A stretch of DNA of 36,171 bases from a virus: positions 1 through 36,171 of the IMG/VR virus record IMGVR_UViG_3300031565_000170; one strand, given 5' to 3'. A program made the translations under genes and the position numbers. Under the pieces are notes generated by a model. The model made no database searches. It was not told the origin of the DNA and saw only the letters and a list, made by a program, of their open reading frames with translations. Each line of letters starts with the position of its first letter. The stretch's first letter is position 1. Below, piece by piece: positions 13,059 to 20,406 of the stretch.

Positions 13059-13838
13059 GTGACAACGGAACAGCAAGTCATTGATCAAGTAAGACGAAGA
13101 GTAGCTGACTTTGAAGAACCAAGAAAGTACGAAAAGGCTTACTATCAGGACGCTTTAGAGTTTGCGTTGAGCAAGTTGAGTTTTGATTTTGACGAGACCT
13201 ATAGTGTAGTTGCTGACATTCCTAATAACAGAGTGTTTTTGTTGGTCAAGTTAGCCGTTATAGAGATGGCTTACATTAGAGCTGGCGAGGGTGTTGGTGT
13301 AAGTGAGGACTCTGATTCTGCTGGGTCAGAAGGGATCTCGTCACTAACGGTTCCTAACCTTTCGGTAACGGGACCAGAGTCTGCCTCTGAAAAAGAAGCC
13401 GCTGACGTATGGCTTAATTTAGCCAGGGTTTTACAAGATGAATATGATGCTGAGTTAGAGCATTCAGGCGGAAATTCCTTAACGGCGGAGATAACATCTA
13501 CTCCGGTGAATAGGTTATCTCTTACTCATGGCGGGTTAGCTAGTAGGAAGCTTGATGAAGGATTGCCATCGGTATCGGTGGCGGCTGTAGTTGATGGATT
13601 TTCTGTTTCGTTAAGTTGGGGTGTTTTGTATAGTGATTTGTTTGATAGGTACGAAATTTACAGGGACATTGCTTCTGATATGGAAACAGAAGTCTTGAGA
13701 AGTAGCATTACAGATAATCACGATGTGTCGTTTGTAGATACGGTGGAATCGACTGGCACCTATTATTACAGGGTTAAAACGGTCAATCCAAACGAGATAA
13801 AAACAAACAGCTCAACGTTATTGGTAACGGTAACCTGA
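13059..13838 (+). CDS. Head-tail adaptor with C-terminal fibronectin-III-like domain
   Basis: Starts at GTG 13059 with AGGAG upstream; 259 residues. The N-terminal ~150 residues are helical (VIDQVRRRVADFEEPRKYEK, then YQDALEFALSKLSFDFDETY, then the LARVLQDEYDAELEHSGG helix) and resemble the gp15/gp6-type adaptors that bind under the portal. From about residue 168 a beta-sandwich follows, with the fibronectin III pattern VSLSWGVLYSDLFDRYEIYR, then SFVDTVESTGTYYYRVKTVN. Such Ig-like/FnIII additions on virion proteins are usually exposed and may bind surfaces. The fusion to a neck adaptor is unusual. It is followed by the stopper with a TGATG overlap. Confidence 0.65.
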   Translation: MTTEQQVIDQVRRRVADFEEPRKYEKAYYQDALEFALSKLSFDFDETYSVVADIPNNRVFLLVKLAVIEMAYIRAGEGVGVSEDSDSAGSEGISSLTVPNLSVTGPESASEKEAADVWLNLARVLQDEYDAELEHSGGNSLTAEITSTPVNRLSLTHGGLASRKLDEGLPSVSVAAVVDGFSVSLSWGVLYSDLFDRYEIYRDIASDMETEVLRSSITDNHDVSFVDTVESTGTYYYRVKTVNPNEIKTNSSTLLVTVT

Positions 13839-14239
13839 TGCCAACAGAAGATCAGATAGAAAGTAAAGTTGATTCTTTATTGACCCTTTATCAAAATTCT
13901 CAGATTAAATATTATCCATATTCAACAGGAACCGCTGACATCTACAAACAAAGAACATTATCTTTCGGAACACCTGTCACTGTTGTAGGAAGGGCTATCA
14001 TAAATCCTACAGAGGAACAAATCACTGGAATTGGGCGGTTGGTTGATATTGACGTAGCTTTTCTCTTCAGCCGTTTGGAGATGGTTAGAAAATTTCCAGC
14101 GGCTGAGGAGGGGGCTTGGATGGATAATTCGGGTCAACTATCTTGGAATGGAAGTAGATACCGAATTGTAAAAGTAGCTCCATCAGGGCAGGTTCAAACT
14201 AAGTTTTTGATCTTCATCGCTTTAGGAAAAGATATTTAG
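13838..14239 (+). CDS. Head closure / stopper-like protein
   Basis: A 133-residue protein whose ATG overlaps the TGA of the adaptor gene. It has an N-terminal helix (IESKVDSLLTLYQN) and then a beta-rich body, including PVTVVGRAIINPTEEQITGI, DVAFLFSRLEM and RYRIVKVAPSGQ. Size, fold impression and position between adaptor and tail completion protein fit SPP1 gp16-like or similar stoppers that seal the packaged head. Assignment is by synteny. No diagnostic motif was used. Confidence 0.6.
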   Translation: MPTEDQIESKVDSLLTLYQNSQIKYYPYSTGTADIYKQRTLSFGTPVTVVGRAIINPTEEQITGIGRLVDIDVAFLFSRLEMVRKFPAAEEGAWMDNSGQLSWNGSRYRIVKVAPSGQVQTKFLIFIALGKDI

Positions 14240-14701
14240 ATGACTGCTTTTTACGGAGATTGGGTCCAAGTTTACTCTTGGCTCAACGGATTAAAAGTAG
14301 CCCCTATGGGGGAGTCTTCGAATGCGTTAGAAAACCTAGGTAAAGCAATACAAAAAAAAGTCAAGCAGCATATTACAGACCAAGATATTGATTGGGTTCC
14401 TTTGTCCAGTTACACAATTCAGAAAAAGGGCCATGATAGGATCTATTTAGAGACTCTAGAATATACAAAGAAGATTGATTTTGATGTTTTAAAAAGCAGC
14501 GCGTCTAAATGGGAATTGATTGTTTATCCTAAGGGAGATCATCAAGCTTCTGGATTATCTATGCAACTGTTAGCTATGTATTTAGAATATGGAACAAAAA
14601 GCATTCCGGCGCGGCCTTTATGGAGAGTTGTTTTTGAAGAGTTGGAAACTATGGACGAACTAAAAGCATTGTCTTCTGTAAGTACTTTTTTTGGAGGCTA
14701 G
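14240..14701 (+). CDS. Tail completion / neck protein (HK97 gp10 or gpS-like)
   Basis: A 153-residue protein starting directly after the stopper stop. The segment MYLEYGTKSIPARPLWRVVF (about residues 113-132) is the characteristic EYGT..IPARPL signature of HK97 gp10-like and phage virion morphogenesis proteins. Upstream is ALENLGKAIQKKVKQHITDQ, a helix seen in the same families. It would act at the head-tail junction, completing the tail end before joining. This identification is stronger than for the neighbouring neck genes because of the clear motif. Confidence 0.75.
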   Translation: MTAFYGDWVQVYSWLNGLKVAPMGESSNALENLGKAIQKKVKQHITDQDIDWVPLSSYTIQKKGHDRIYLETLEYTKKIDFDVLKSSASKWELIVYPKGDHQASGLSMQLLAMYLEYGTKSIPARPLWRVVFEELETMDELKALSSVSTFFGG

Positions 14702-14712
14702 ATAGGTGATTG

Positions 14713-15480
14713 ATGACTAGTAGGGCTGTATCGATTATGAAAGTAGATGAAGCGTTAGCCGATAGGTACAGTGGTATCACTATCGATATTGAAGGTGTCC
14801 CTACAGCCGTTGAGGTGTTCATCGAGCAACCTATGCCAGAAGAGTATATTGAGCGGGTTTATCCTTCCATTGCGATTAGTCTTATTAGTGTATTGGAGAA
14901 TACAGAAACCCTTGATTCAGAAGATGACGAGAGTGAAGAAGTAGGTTATGACACAGGTATCATTCCTTTTCAGCGCTATATGAGAGAACGACCTATCCCA
15001 TCTAGATTGATTTATTCTGTTACTGCTTGGCATCGGATTAGAGTAGCTGAGGCGAGGGATTTATTGCATGGTGCCCTGACTAGAAAGACCCGGCCAAAAG
15101 GGAGCTTGACAGTAGAGAACCTTGACGGAACGGGCATAGATGTTTGGACTTTTTGGTCTGGAGGAATTCAATCGGCGTCAGAAGTTGATTCTGATTTTAT
15201 GGTGTATCGGAATACTGTTACGCTTGCCGTATTGGCAGATATTTCTCCTGTAGATTTTGATGATTATGTGTCTCAAAAAGTTGTTATGGATCTTCGTTGG
15301 GAAGTGTATTCAAGACGTTGGGTTATTGATGGAACTGGTATTTCCATTCTTGAAGGCGGAGACATTTTAGATAGAATAGTGAGAGCTGGGATAGATATGG
15401 ACGGAGTGTTTTTGATAGAAGACTCAACGGGTTATTTACTCATAGAAGATTCAACTGGGAATTTATTGATAGAGGAATAG
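14713..15480 (+). CDS. Tail terminator-like protein with C-terminal repeat
   Basis: ATG 14713 is chosen over an in-frame TTG at 14710; 255 residues. The N-terminal part (TAVEVFIEQPMPEEYIERVY, SIAISLISVL, then RLIYSVTAWHRIRVAEARDL) has the mixed alpha/beta pattern of neck or tail-terminator proteins of contractile phages. It lies between the gp10-like gene and the sheath, which fits a tail sheath/tube terminator. The last ~24 residues are a 9-residue repeat of the LLIEDSTGx type, which would form a short stack of beta strands. That tail is not needed for a terminator fold. Function is by context. Confidence 0.55.
   Translation: MTSRAVSIMKVDEALADRYSGITIDIEGVPTAVEVFIEQPMPEEYIERVYPSIAISLISVLENTETLDSEDDESEEVGYDTGIIPFQRYMRERPIPSRLIYSVTAWHRIRVAEARDLLHGALTRKTRPKGSLTVENLDGTGIDVWTFWSGGIQSASEVDSDFMVYRNTVTLAVLADISPVDFDDYVSQKVVMDLRWEVYSRRWVIDGTGISILEGGDILDRIVRAGIDMDGVFLIEDSTGYLLIEDSTGNLLIEE
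15409..15477 (+). repeat. 27-base tandem repeat encoding (F/L)LIEDSTGx
   Basis: Two full 9-codon units (15409-15435 and 15436-15462) and a partial third (15463-15477) encode FLIEDSTGY, LLIEDSTGN and LLIEE. Codons differ between units, so the peptide rather than the DNA is conserved. The repeat forms the extreme C terminus of the neck/terminator-like protein. Confidence 0.85.
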
Positions 15481-15487
15481 GGATAAC

Positions 15488-17095
15488 ATGACAGACATTG
15501 AAACAAAGGGACATTCTCAGGTTCTGGCTGGGTCTATTCATACACCGATAAACCTGTATTATCCAACGGAGGCAGACAGGATCGCGGGAACTAACGAGAT
15601 CAACGGATATACTTTAAGCGCGTTAAACTTGTATCAACACGCTTTACAAGTAGACACTGCGGCTGAGTATATGTTGCTTCAGGTTAGTCCATGTATAATT
15701 TGGTCCAGGGTTGATACAGGAGTTCCAAACGAGACTACTTCTAACATGTCGATCTATGTTGATTCTTCTTCTGGCGATGACGATACGGGTAACGGTAGTC
15801 AAACCTATCCCTTTGAAACTATAACTAAAGCTTTGTCCGTTGTTCCTTATAGATTGAAACACAAAGTGGAAATAGTGGTTCCAGCTGGAAATTACACGGA
15901 ATTTCCAAGATCGGTTGTGCATGAATATGTTGAAGATGGAAAATTGGTTATTGATGGAAGTGGTTTGACTTATCCATCGATTTATTCTGGTGTAATTGAT
16001 GCAGTAACGCCCGTGGGTGGGTTGGGTCCATATGGTGTTGGTATCGCTAATGACTTAAGTGTGGCGGGTTCCCCCGGATGGGCTACTGATTTGTATTATG
16101 GGAAATGGGTACATATAACATCAGGATCAGGCATCGGACGTTTAATGCCTATTTTTTCTAGCGGATCAGACTACGTTCGTATAGGGCTTGATTTTTTTGG
16201 GTTCGTAGCGGGCGATTCTTTTGAGATAGTATCGGAACCTATCGTTGTTAGAGTTGACCACAATGTATTTTTTCAGGGCAATGCTTCTCCTTATATGTAT
16301 GCTTATTATGCAGATGGTTATTCACCACAAGACACTCATTTGTACTTGTTAGGTATGCGGTTTGAGGTTGACATCTCTGAATCCACAGCTGCGGTAACTT
16401 TTGATAAGGTGCTGGTTAATTGCGGTTTTACTTCAGTATCCCATGTGGCCGATATTACTGAAAGCGGCGTAAATGCTATACGAATGTATAATACTATTTT
16501 TAACAGAGTCCTTTATTTGTCGGATGTAGCGGATAACGCAACTTTAGAGGATTGGCCCTTTACTTTTTGTGGGGGTTCGGATGGTGTTCCTCCAACTCAA
16601 ATTTGCGAATCCGTGTATGCAGCCAGTTCTGCGATTAGTAGCATTGTGACCAGGTCAAAAATATTAATGGTAGATTGTAATTATAGCACATGCTTTTATA
16701 GCATGAGTGGTGGATTGGAATCAGAAGCGAGTGAATTTCTCATGGTAGATCATTTATACGTTGAGTGTATAGGTTTTACTGATAATGGAATTGAAGCTAG
16801 GGACGCTATGTTAAGAATAGACAGTGCTTGGATTCAGCGGGCAAGTAGAGCCATGCGTGTTAGGTTGGGTGCCAGTATTAAAATTCGATGGCTGCAAGGA
16901 ACTACTATAACAAGCAATTATGCCATGTGGATGGAAACCGGGGGATATGTTTTAGTTGAGGACCCTGCCAATGTTACTGTTACGGGAGTGGTTGGGGCAC
17001 TTGAATTTATTTTTGACGGAAGCACACATGTTGCTTGGCCTACTTCGGGAAATGTTGCAACTGACATTGCTAATACGATGGTGGCCGCATTATAA
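15488..17095 (+). CDS. Right-handed beta-helix (pectate-lyase-like) structural protein
   Basis: A 535-residue protein. After an N-terminal ~85 residues, SIYVDSSSGDDDTGNGSQTY then PFETITKAL is the DUF1565/pectin-lyase-like entry motif (G-x-G-(S/T)-x-x-x-P-(F/Y)-x-T-I-x-x-A) seen at the beginning of beta-helix domains in tailspikes. It is followed by many short beta-strand repeats. The extended N-terminal segment could be a virion anchor. Such proteins often bind or cut polysaccharide, but no catalytic residues can be fixed by reading. Its position between the terminator-like gene and the sheath is unusual for a tailspike, which normally lies after the baseplate genes. A collar or neck appendage is a reasonable alternative. 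Confidence 0.7.
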   Translation: MTDIETKGHSQVLAGSIHTPINLYYPTEADRIAGTNEINGYTLSALNLYQHALQVDTAAEYMLLQVSPCIIWSRVDTGVPNETTSNMSIYVDSSSGDDDTGNGSQTYPFETITKALSVVPYRLKHKVEIVVPAGNYTEFPRSVVHEYVEDGKLVIDGSGLTYPSIYSGVIDAVTPVGGLGPYGVGIANDLSVAGSPGWATDLYYGKWVHITSGSGIGRLMPIFSSGSDYVRIGLDFFGFVAGDSFEIVSEPIVVRVDHNVFFQGNASPYMYAYYADGYSPQDTHLYLLGMRFEVDISESTAAVTFDKVLVNCGFTSVSHVADITESGVNAIRMYNTIFNRVLYLSDVADNATLEDWPFTFCGGSDGVPPTQICESVYAASSAISSIVTRSKILMVDCNYSTCFYSMSGGLESEASEFLMVDHLYVECIGFTDNGIEARDAMLRIDSAWIQRASRAMRVRLGASIKIRWLQGTTITSNYAMWMETGGYVLVEDPANVTVTGVVGALEFIFDGSTHVAWPTSGNVATDIANTMVAAL

Positions 17096-17109
17096 GGAGC
17101 TAAAAAATT

Positions 17110-17274
17110 ATGCGAGGAGTAAAACCGAGAAGAATTTTAGAAGTTATAAAAAATAATGAGGTTAAGATAAGAAAAGAATTTGGAGATGAGTATTTTGAAG
17201 ATCTGTTAAAACGTGAAGAAAGGGATGCTTGTGAAGCTCCAAAGGAAAGAAAGTCAAGGCGGTTAATAGGATAA
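17110..17274 (+). CDS. Small basic hypothetical protein, 54 residues
   Basis: The frame opens at ATG 17110 with AAGGAG about 11 bases upstream and closes at TAA 17272-17274. The product is very charged and helical (MRGVKPRRILEVIKNNEVKI, ending KERKSRRLIG). It lies between the beta-helix gene and the sheath leader, in line with its neighbours. I do not recognise it. The ribosome binding site and codon use similar to neighbours support a real gene. Confidence 0.55.
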   Translation: MRGVKPRRILEVIKNNEVKIRKEFGDEYFEDLLKREERDACEAPKERKSRRLIG

Positions 17275-17354
17275 TTTGATTTTGTGTTCGTATATGTTAC
17301 TACATAAAGAGACTGTAATTTCATCTTCCCTAGGTCCTTATCGATTCCGAGGGA

Positions 17355-17367
17355 GTAGGCCAGAAGG
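17355..17367 (+). promoter_or_regulatory. Sheath-leader motif GTAGGCCAGAAGG (shared with tube leader)
   Basis: The 116-base gap before the sheath gene contains this 13-base motif 24 bases before the start. The tube-gene leader has GTAGGCCACAAGG at 19880-19892, a 12/13 match. After it comes GGCGCAAAGCGC, a small GCGC/GCGC hairpin, and then the AAAGGAG ribosome binding site. Further upstream in the same gap the DNA is AT-rich and could hold a promoter (TTGATT at 17276), but the spacing to TACATA is 19, so I do not call one. Confidence 0.4.
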
Positions 17368-17390
17368 CGCAAAGCGCAAAGGAGTGACGA

Positions 17391-19847
17391 ATGACAATAT
17401 ACACGCGTCCTGATACATACGCAGAGGAGGTCCCCCAAATTGAAGGTCCCATTCAAGCAGCCCAAGTGGGCATCGGTGGTCTTCAGGGAGTGACTAAAAA
17501 AGGTCCTGTAGGTGTTCCCATTAGGACAAGATCCTACGCTGCGTGGGAACGGATTTTTGGAGGCAGGGAAGTAGCTTCAAGGGGGGATGTGGCCTATGAA
17601 GCTAAGGCGTTTTTTGACGAAGGTGGCTTCGAGCTGATAACTGTTAGGCAGGTTCACTTTTCTGATATTGATGACAAGACATCTTATACCGGAGGAGTAG
17701 CTACAAACACTTCGATTACTGATGGTGTAGCAGCTACATCTGCTTATAAACGCGGTGGAATAGGGCCATATGAATTAGCTGCATCTCAAACAGTTATTAT
17801 TGATGTTGACAATGTAAGTCCGGTTACATCGACGTTTACCGCAACGGCTGGTTATGTAGATGACAGCACTGGTTATCCCGTAGCAGATCAAACAGGTAAA
17901 ACTTTGATTCTTTCTTTTGATGGCGGGTCTAATCAGACCGTTACTTTTGGAACAGCCACTGTAGCCGCGCAACTTATCGAGGATATTAATCAACAAATTT
18001 ATGGCGGCAAGGCTGAAGATAATGGAGGCCAAATAAGAATTACCTCTGATAGAGAGGGATCCGGTAGTTCGGTGGTTATCGTAGGAGGTACGCATGGTTT
18101 GACCTTTGGTGCTCCTACATCAGGCACTGGAAATGTGTCGAATATTAGAGCCGTTACAGCTGCTGAAGTAAAAACTATTGTGGAGTTAGCAACCACGGCG
18201 CTTGTAACGGTAAATGCTGATAGTTCTTTCACGGTCACTTCTCCGACTACGGGTATAGCTTCGGAGTTGGATTTCCAAGCAAGTACCGCTTTAACCGCTT
18301 TGGGATTGTCAATAGAGGTTATTGTGGGAACTGCTTTAGGGGCTACCTACAGCACTTTGAAACTAGAAGCCGGTTATCATGGCACAGTGTCGCCGGGTCT
18401 TGAAGGAAATAATCTAAAGAAAAAGATAACGCAAAATCCCTTGCATGCGAGTCTCGGCGCTGGCAATGATCTTGCCGGAGCTATAACGGCTCTAGATACC
18501 TATGTACAACTGACAAGTTTAAAGGGGTTGAATGCTGGGTCTGTGATTAAGGTTTGGGATGGAACCTACACAGAATATTTTGAAGTCACTCAAGTTAGGT
18601 CTGTAGTATCCGGGGGCGCCGTTACATTTTTTGTTGACATTGATGGGGCTTTTGTAAACAGTTTTGCAGTTATTAGCACTCAAGTTCAATCGCAGGAATT
18701 TGATATCGAAATTTACAACGGGTTGACTTTAGTGGAAACCCATACTGCTTTGTCTATGTTGGACACAGTTGACAACTATGTTGAGACCATACTTAACGAT
18801 GAGAATTTAGGGTCTGAGTATTTGGTGGCTACTGACTTAGACGCCGATCCTCCTGGAATAGGGGCGGATGTTCCTGCTACGGATTCGGTTTCTGTAGCTT
18901 TGGCAAGCGGAACAGATGAGACTATAGGCCTTGTGGATGCTGATTGGATTGGAACCGAAACTGGAGGAACCGGTCTATATGGATGGGACCTTGTTAGAGA
19001 GTTTATGTCCTTTGCCACTCCAGGGAATAACAGTGCTGCAATGGTTCATGCTGCTTCTGCATATGCGTTTAATCGAATGTTCATGGAGTATGTTACTTAT
19101 ATTGACACTGCAATGACGGCGACTGACGCGGTTGCATATAGGGATAACGTTCTAGGATTAGATTCATCCTATGTATCTTTGTATGCAGGAGGAATGAAGG
19201 TCTTTGATCCGTTGGGTTCCGGTTCATCGCCTAGCAGATTGATTTCAGGAGTAGGCGGTCTTTTAGGATTGCGCGCTAGAGTGGATTCCATGCCAGATCC
19301 TACTGGTGGGCCTTGGCAATCTCCAGCTGGCGAAGGAGCTTATGGGACATTAAGATCCGCGTTGAATGTAGCAACTGATTATAATGATTCCGATGCTGGG
19401 ATTTTAAACAGCGCTGGAATAAACGCAATTAGAAAGTTCGGTGTAACGTCTCCTGTATTGGTTTGGGGAAGTCGAACTTTGGATTCAACGGTTGCTGGCA
19501 GATTTCGTTATATCAATGTGAGACGGTTCTTTCAATACGTTGAAAAATCTGTCATCGATTCTACTCGATGGGGCGTGCACCGCAACAATGATTTTCGCTT
19601 GTGGAGTTCGTTGAAAGATCGGGTTGACGCTTGGTTGACTAACCTCATGACTAGAAGGGCTTTTCCGAGTGTGGAAAAAGCAACTGCTTTCTTTGTTAAA
19701 ATGGGAATTGATGATGGAACGATGACTCAATCTGATGTTGACAATGGTCGATGCATTGGACAAATAGGATTAGCACCAAACAAACCAGCGGAATTTATCA
19801 TCTTCCAATTTTCGCAATTGGATAGTGGATATGAGATAACTGAATAA
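17391..19847 (+). CDS. Tail sheath protein with large inserted domains
   Basis: An 818-residue contractile sheath subunit. The N-terminal segment TRPDTYAEEVPQIEGPIQAA and the following GGLQGVTKKGPVGVPIRTRS are typical of sheath proteins. The conserved C-terminal core includes GVTSPVLVWGSRTL, FRYINVRRFFQYVEKSVIDS and the final beta segment AEFIIFQFSQL. Between about residues 105 and 500 is a large beta-rich insertion with TLILSFDGGSNQTVTFGTAT and GSGSSVVIVGG then GTGNVSNIRAVTAAEVKTIV, a module often seen inserted in phage sheath and baseplate proteins. Known sheaths are commonly about 400-660 residues, so this one is decorated on the outside. It stores the energy for contraction. The ribosome binding site AAAGGAG is strong. 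Confidence 0.92.
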   Translation: MTIYTRPDTYAEEVPQIEGPIQAAQVGIGGLQGVTKKGPVGVPIRTRSYAAWERIFGGREVASRGDVAYEAKAFFDEGGFELITVRQVHFSDIDDKTSYTGGVATNTSITDGVAATSAYKRGGIGPYELAASQTVIIDVDNVSPVTSTFTATAGYVDDSTGYPVADQTGKTLILSFDGGSNQTVTFGTATVAAQLIEDINQQIYGGKAEDNGGQIRITSDREGSGSSVVIVGGTHGLTFGAPTSGTGNVSNIRAVTAAEVKTIVELATTALVTVNADSSFTVTSPTTGIASELDFQASTALTALGLSIEVIVGTALGATYSTLKLEAGYHGTVSPGLEGNNLKKKITQNPLHASLGAGNDLAGAITALDTYVQLTSLKGLNAGSVIKVWDGTYTEYFEVTQVRSVVSGGAVTFFVDIDGAFVNSFAVISTQVQSQEFDIEIYNGLTLVETHTALSMLDTVDNYVETILNDENLGSEYLVATDLDADPPGIGADVPATDSVSVALASGTDETIGLVDADWIGTETGGTGLYGWDLVREFMSFATPGNNSAAMVHAASAYAFNRMFMEYVTYIDTAMTATDAVAYRDNVLGLDSSYVSLYAGGMKVFDPLGSGSSPSRLISGVGGLLGLRARVDSMPDPTGGPWQSPAGEGAYGTLRSALNVATDYNDSDAGILNSAGINAIRKFGVTSPVLVWGSRTLDSTVAGRFRYINVRRFFQYVEKSVIDSTRWGVHRNNDFRLWSSLKDRVDAWLTNLMTRRAFPSVEKATAFFVKMGIDDGTMTQSDVDNGRCIGQIGLAPNKPAEFIIFQFSQLDSGYEITE

Positions 19848-19888
19848 TCAGTTACCTTTAAGGGTGTAAGCCCGGTGGTGTAGGCCAC
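19837..19888 (+). promoter_or_regulatory. Three consecutive hairpins in the sheath-tube gap
   Basis: First, TAACTGA (19837-19843) pairs with TCAGTTA (19848-19854) around ATAA, which contains the sheath stop codon. Second, GGGT (19862-19865) pairs with GCCC (19870-19873) around GTAA, a GNRA-type tetraloop, using one G-T closing pair. Third, GTGGT (19875-19879) pairs with GCCAC (19884-19888) around GTAG. The last hairpin abuts the tube ribosome binding site AAGGAG. They may protect or process the mRNA or tune the very high translation of the tube gene. Confidence 0.5.
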
Positions 19889-19900
19889 AAGGAGAAAAAC

Positions 19901-20353
19901 ATGGCGGATCCATACAGGAATTTTAAGTTTGAAGTTGAAGCAGAAGGTTTTACTCGGGCAGGTTTTCAGAAAGTAACAGGACTAAAAAGAACCGTTGAAC
20001 AAATTGACTATCGCGAGGGAGGGGAGAACGAAACTCCTCACAAGCTAACCGGTCAAACTATGTTTGAAGACATCACGCTGGAACGTGGTGTTACTGATGA
20101 TCTTGACTTCATCAATTGGTGCAATGAGATTTTCAACGTTGACCAAGCCGAGGGTGCGCAAGGCACAGATGATTACAGAAGAACTATCATTGTATATCTG
20201 AAGGACAAGTCTGGTGCGCGTAAAGTGAAGTGGACTATTTTTAAGGCTTGGCCTAAAGAGATGGGTGATGGAGATCTTGACGCAGGCGCAAATGAGGTTT
20301 TGATTGAAAGTCTTGTTTTAGCAAACGAAGGGATTAAACGAGAGAAACTATAG
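19901..20353 (+). CDS. Tail tube protein (T4 gp19-like / CIS inner tube)
   Basis: A 150-residue protein matching the T4 gp19-like tube family (Pfam Phage_T4_gp19), which also includes inner-tube proteins of contractile injection systems. Characteristic segments are YRNFKFEVEAEGFTRAGFQK, VTGLKRTVEQIDYREGGEN, HKLTGQTMFEDITLERGVT and the C-terminal ANEVLIESLVLANEGIKREK. Hexameric rings of it stack to form the tube through which DNA passes. It follows the sheath as usual. The leader is strongly structured and the ribosome binding site AAGGAG is close to ideal, as expected for one of the most abundant tail proteins. Confidence 0.93.
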   Translation: MADPYRNFKFEVEAEGFTRAGFQKVTGLKRTVEQIDYREGGENETPHKLTGQTMFEDITLERGVTDDLDFINWCNEIFNVDQAEGAQGTDDYRRTIIVYLKDKSGARKVKWTIFKAWPKEMGDGDLDAGANEVLIESLVLANEGIKREKL

Positions 20354-20406
20354 CTAGTAAAATACAGCTAAGTTTTATTCAACTTTGACACAGCAGGAGA
20401 ATTTAA

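Noticed and set aside
16956-17156. + frame of 66 codons spanning the beta-helix gene end
   Set aside because: It overlaps both the beta-helix gene and the 54-residue gene, which has its own ribosome binding site.
20353-20371. TAGCT...AGCTA inverted repeat after the tube gene
   Set aside because: Five pairs with a long AT loop is too weak to call as a terminator.
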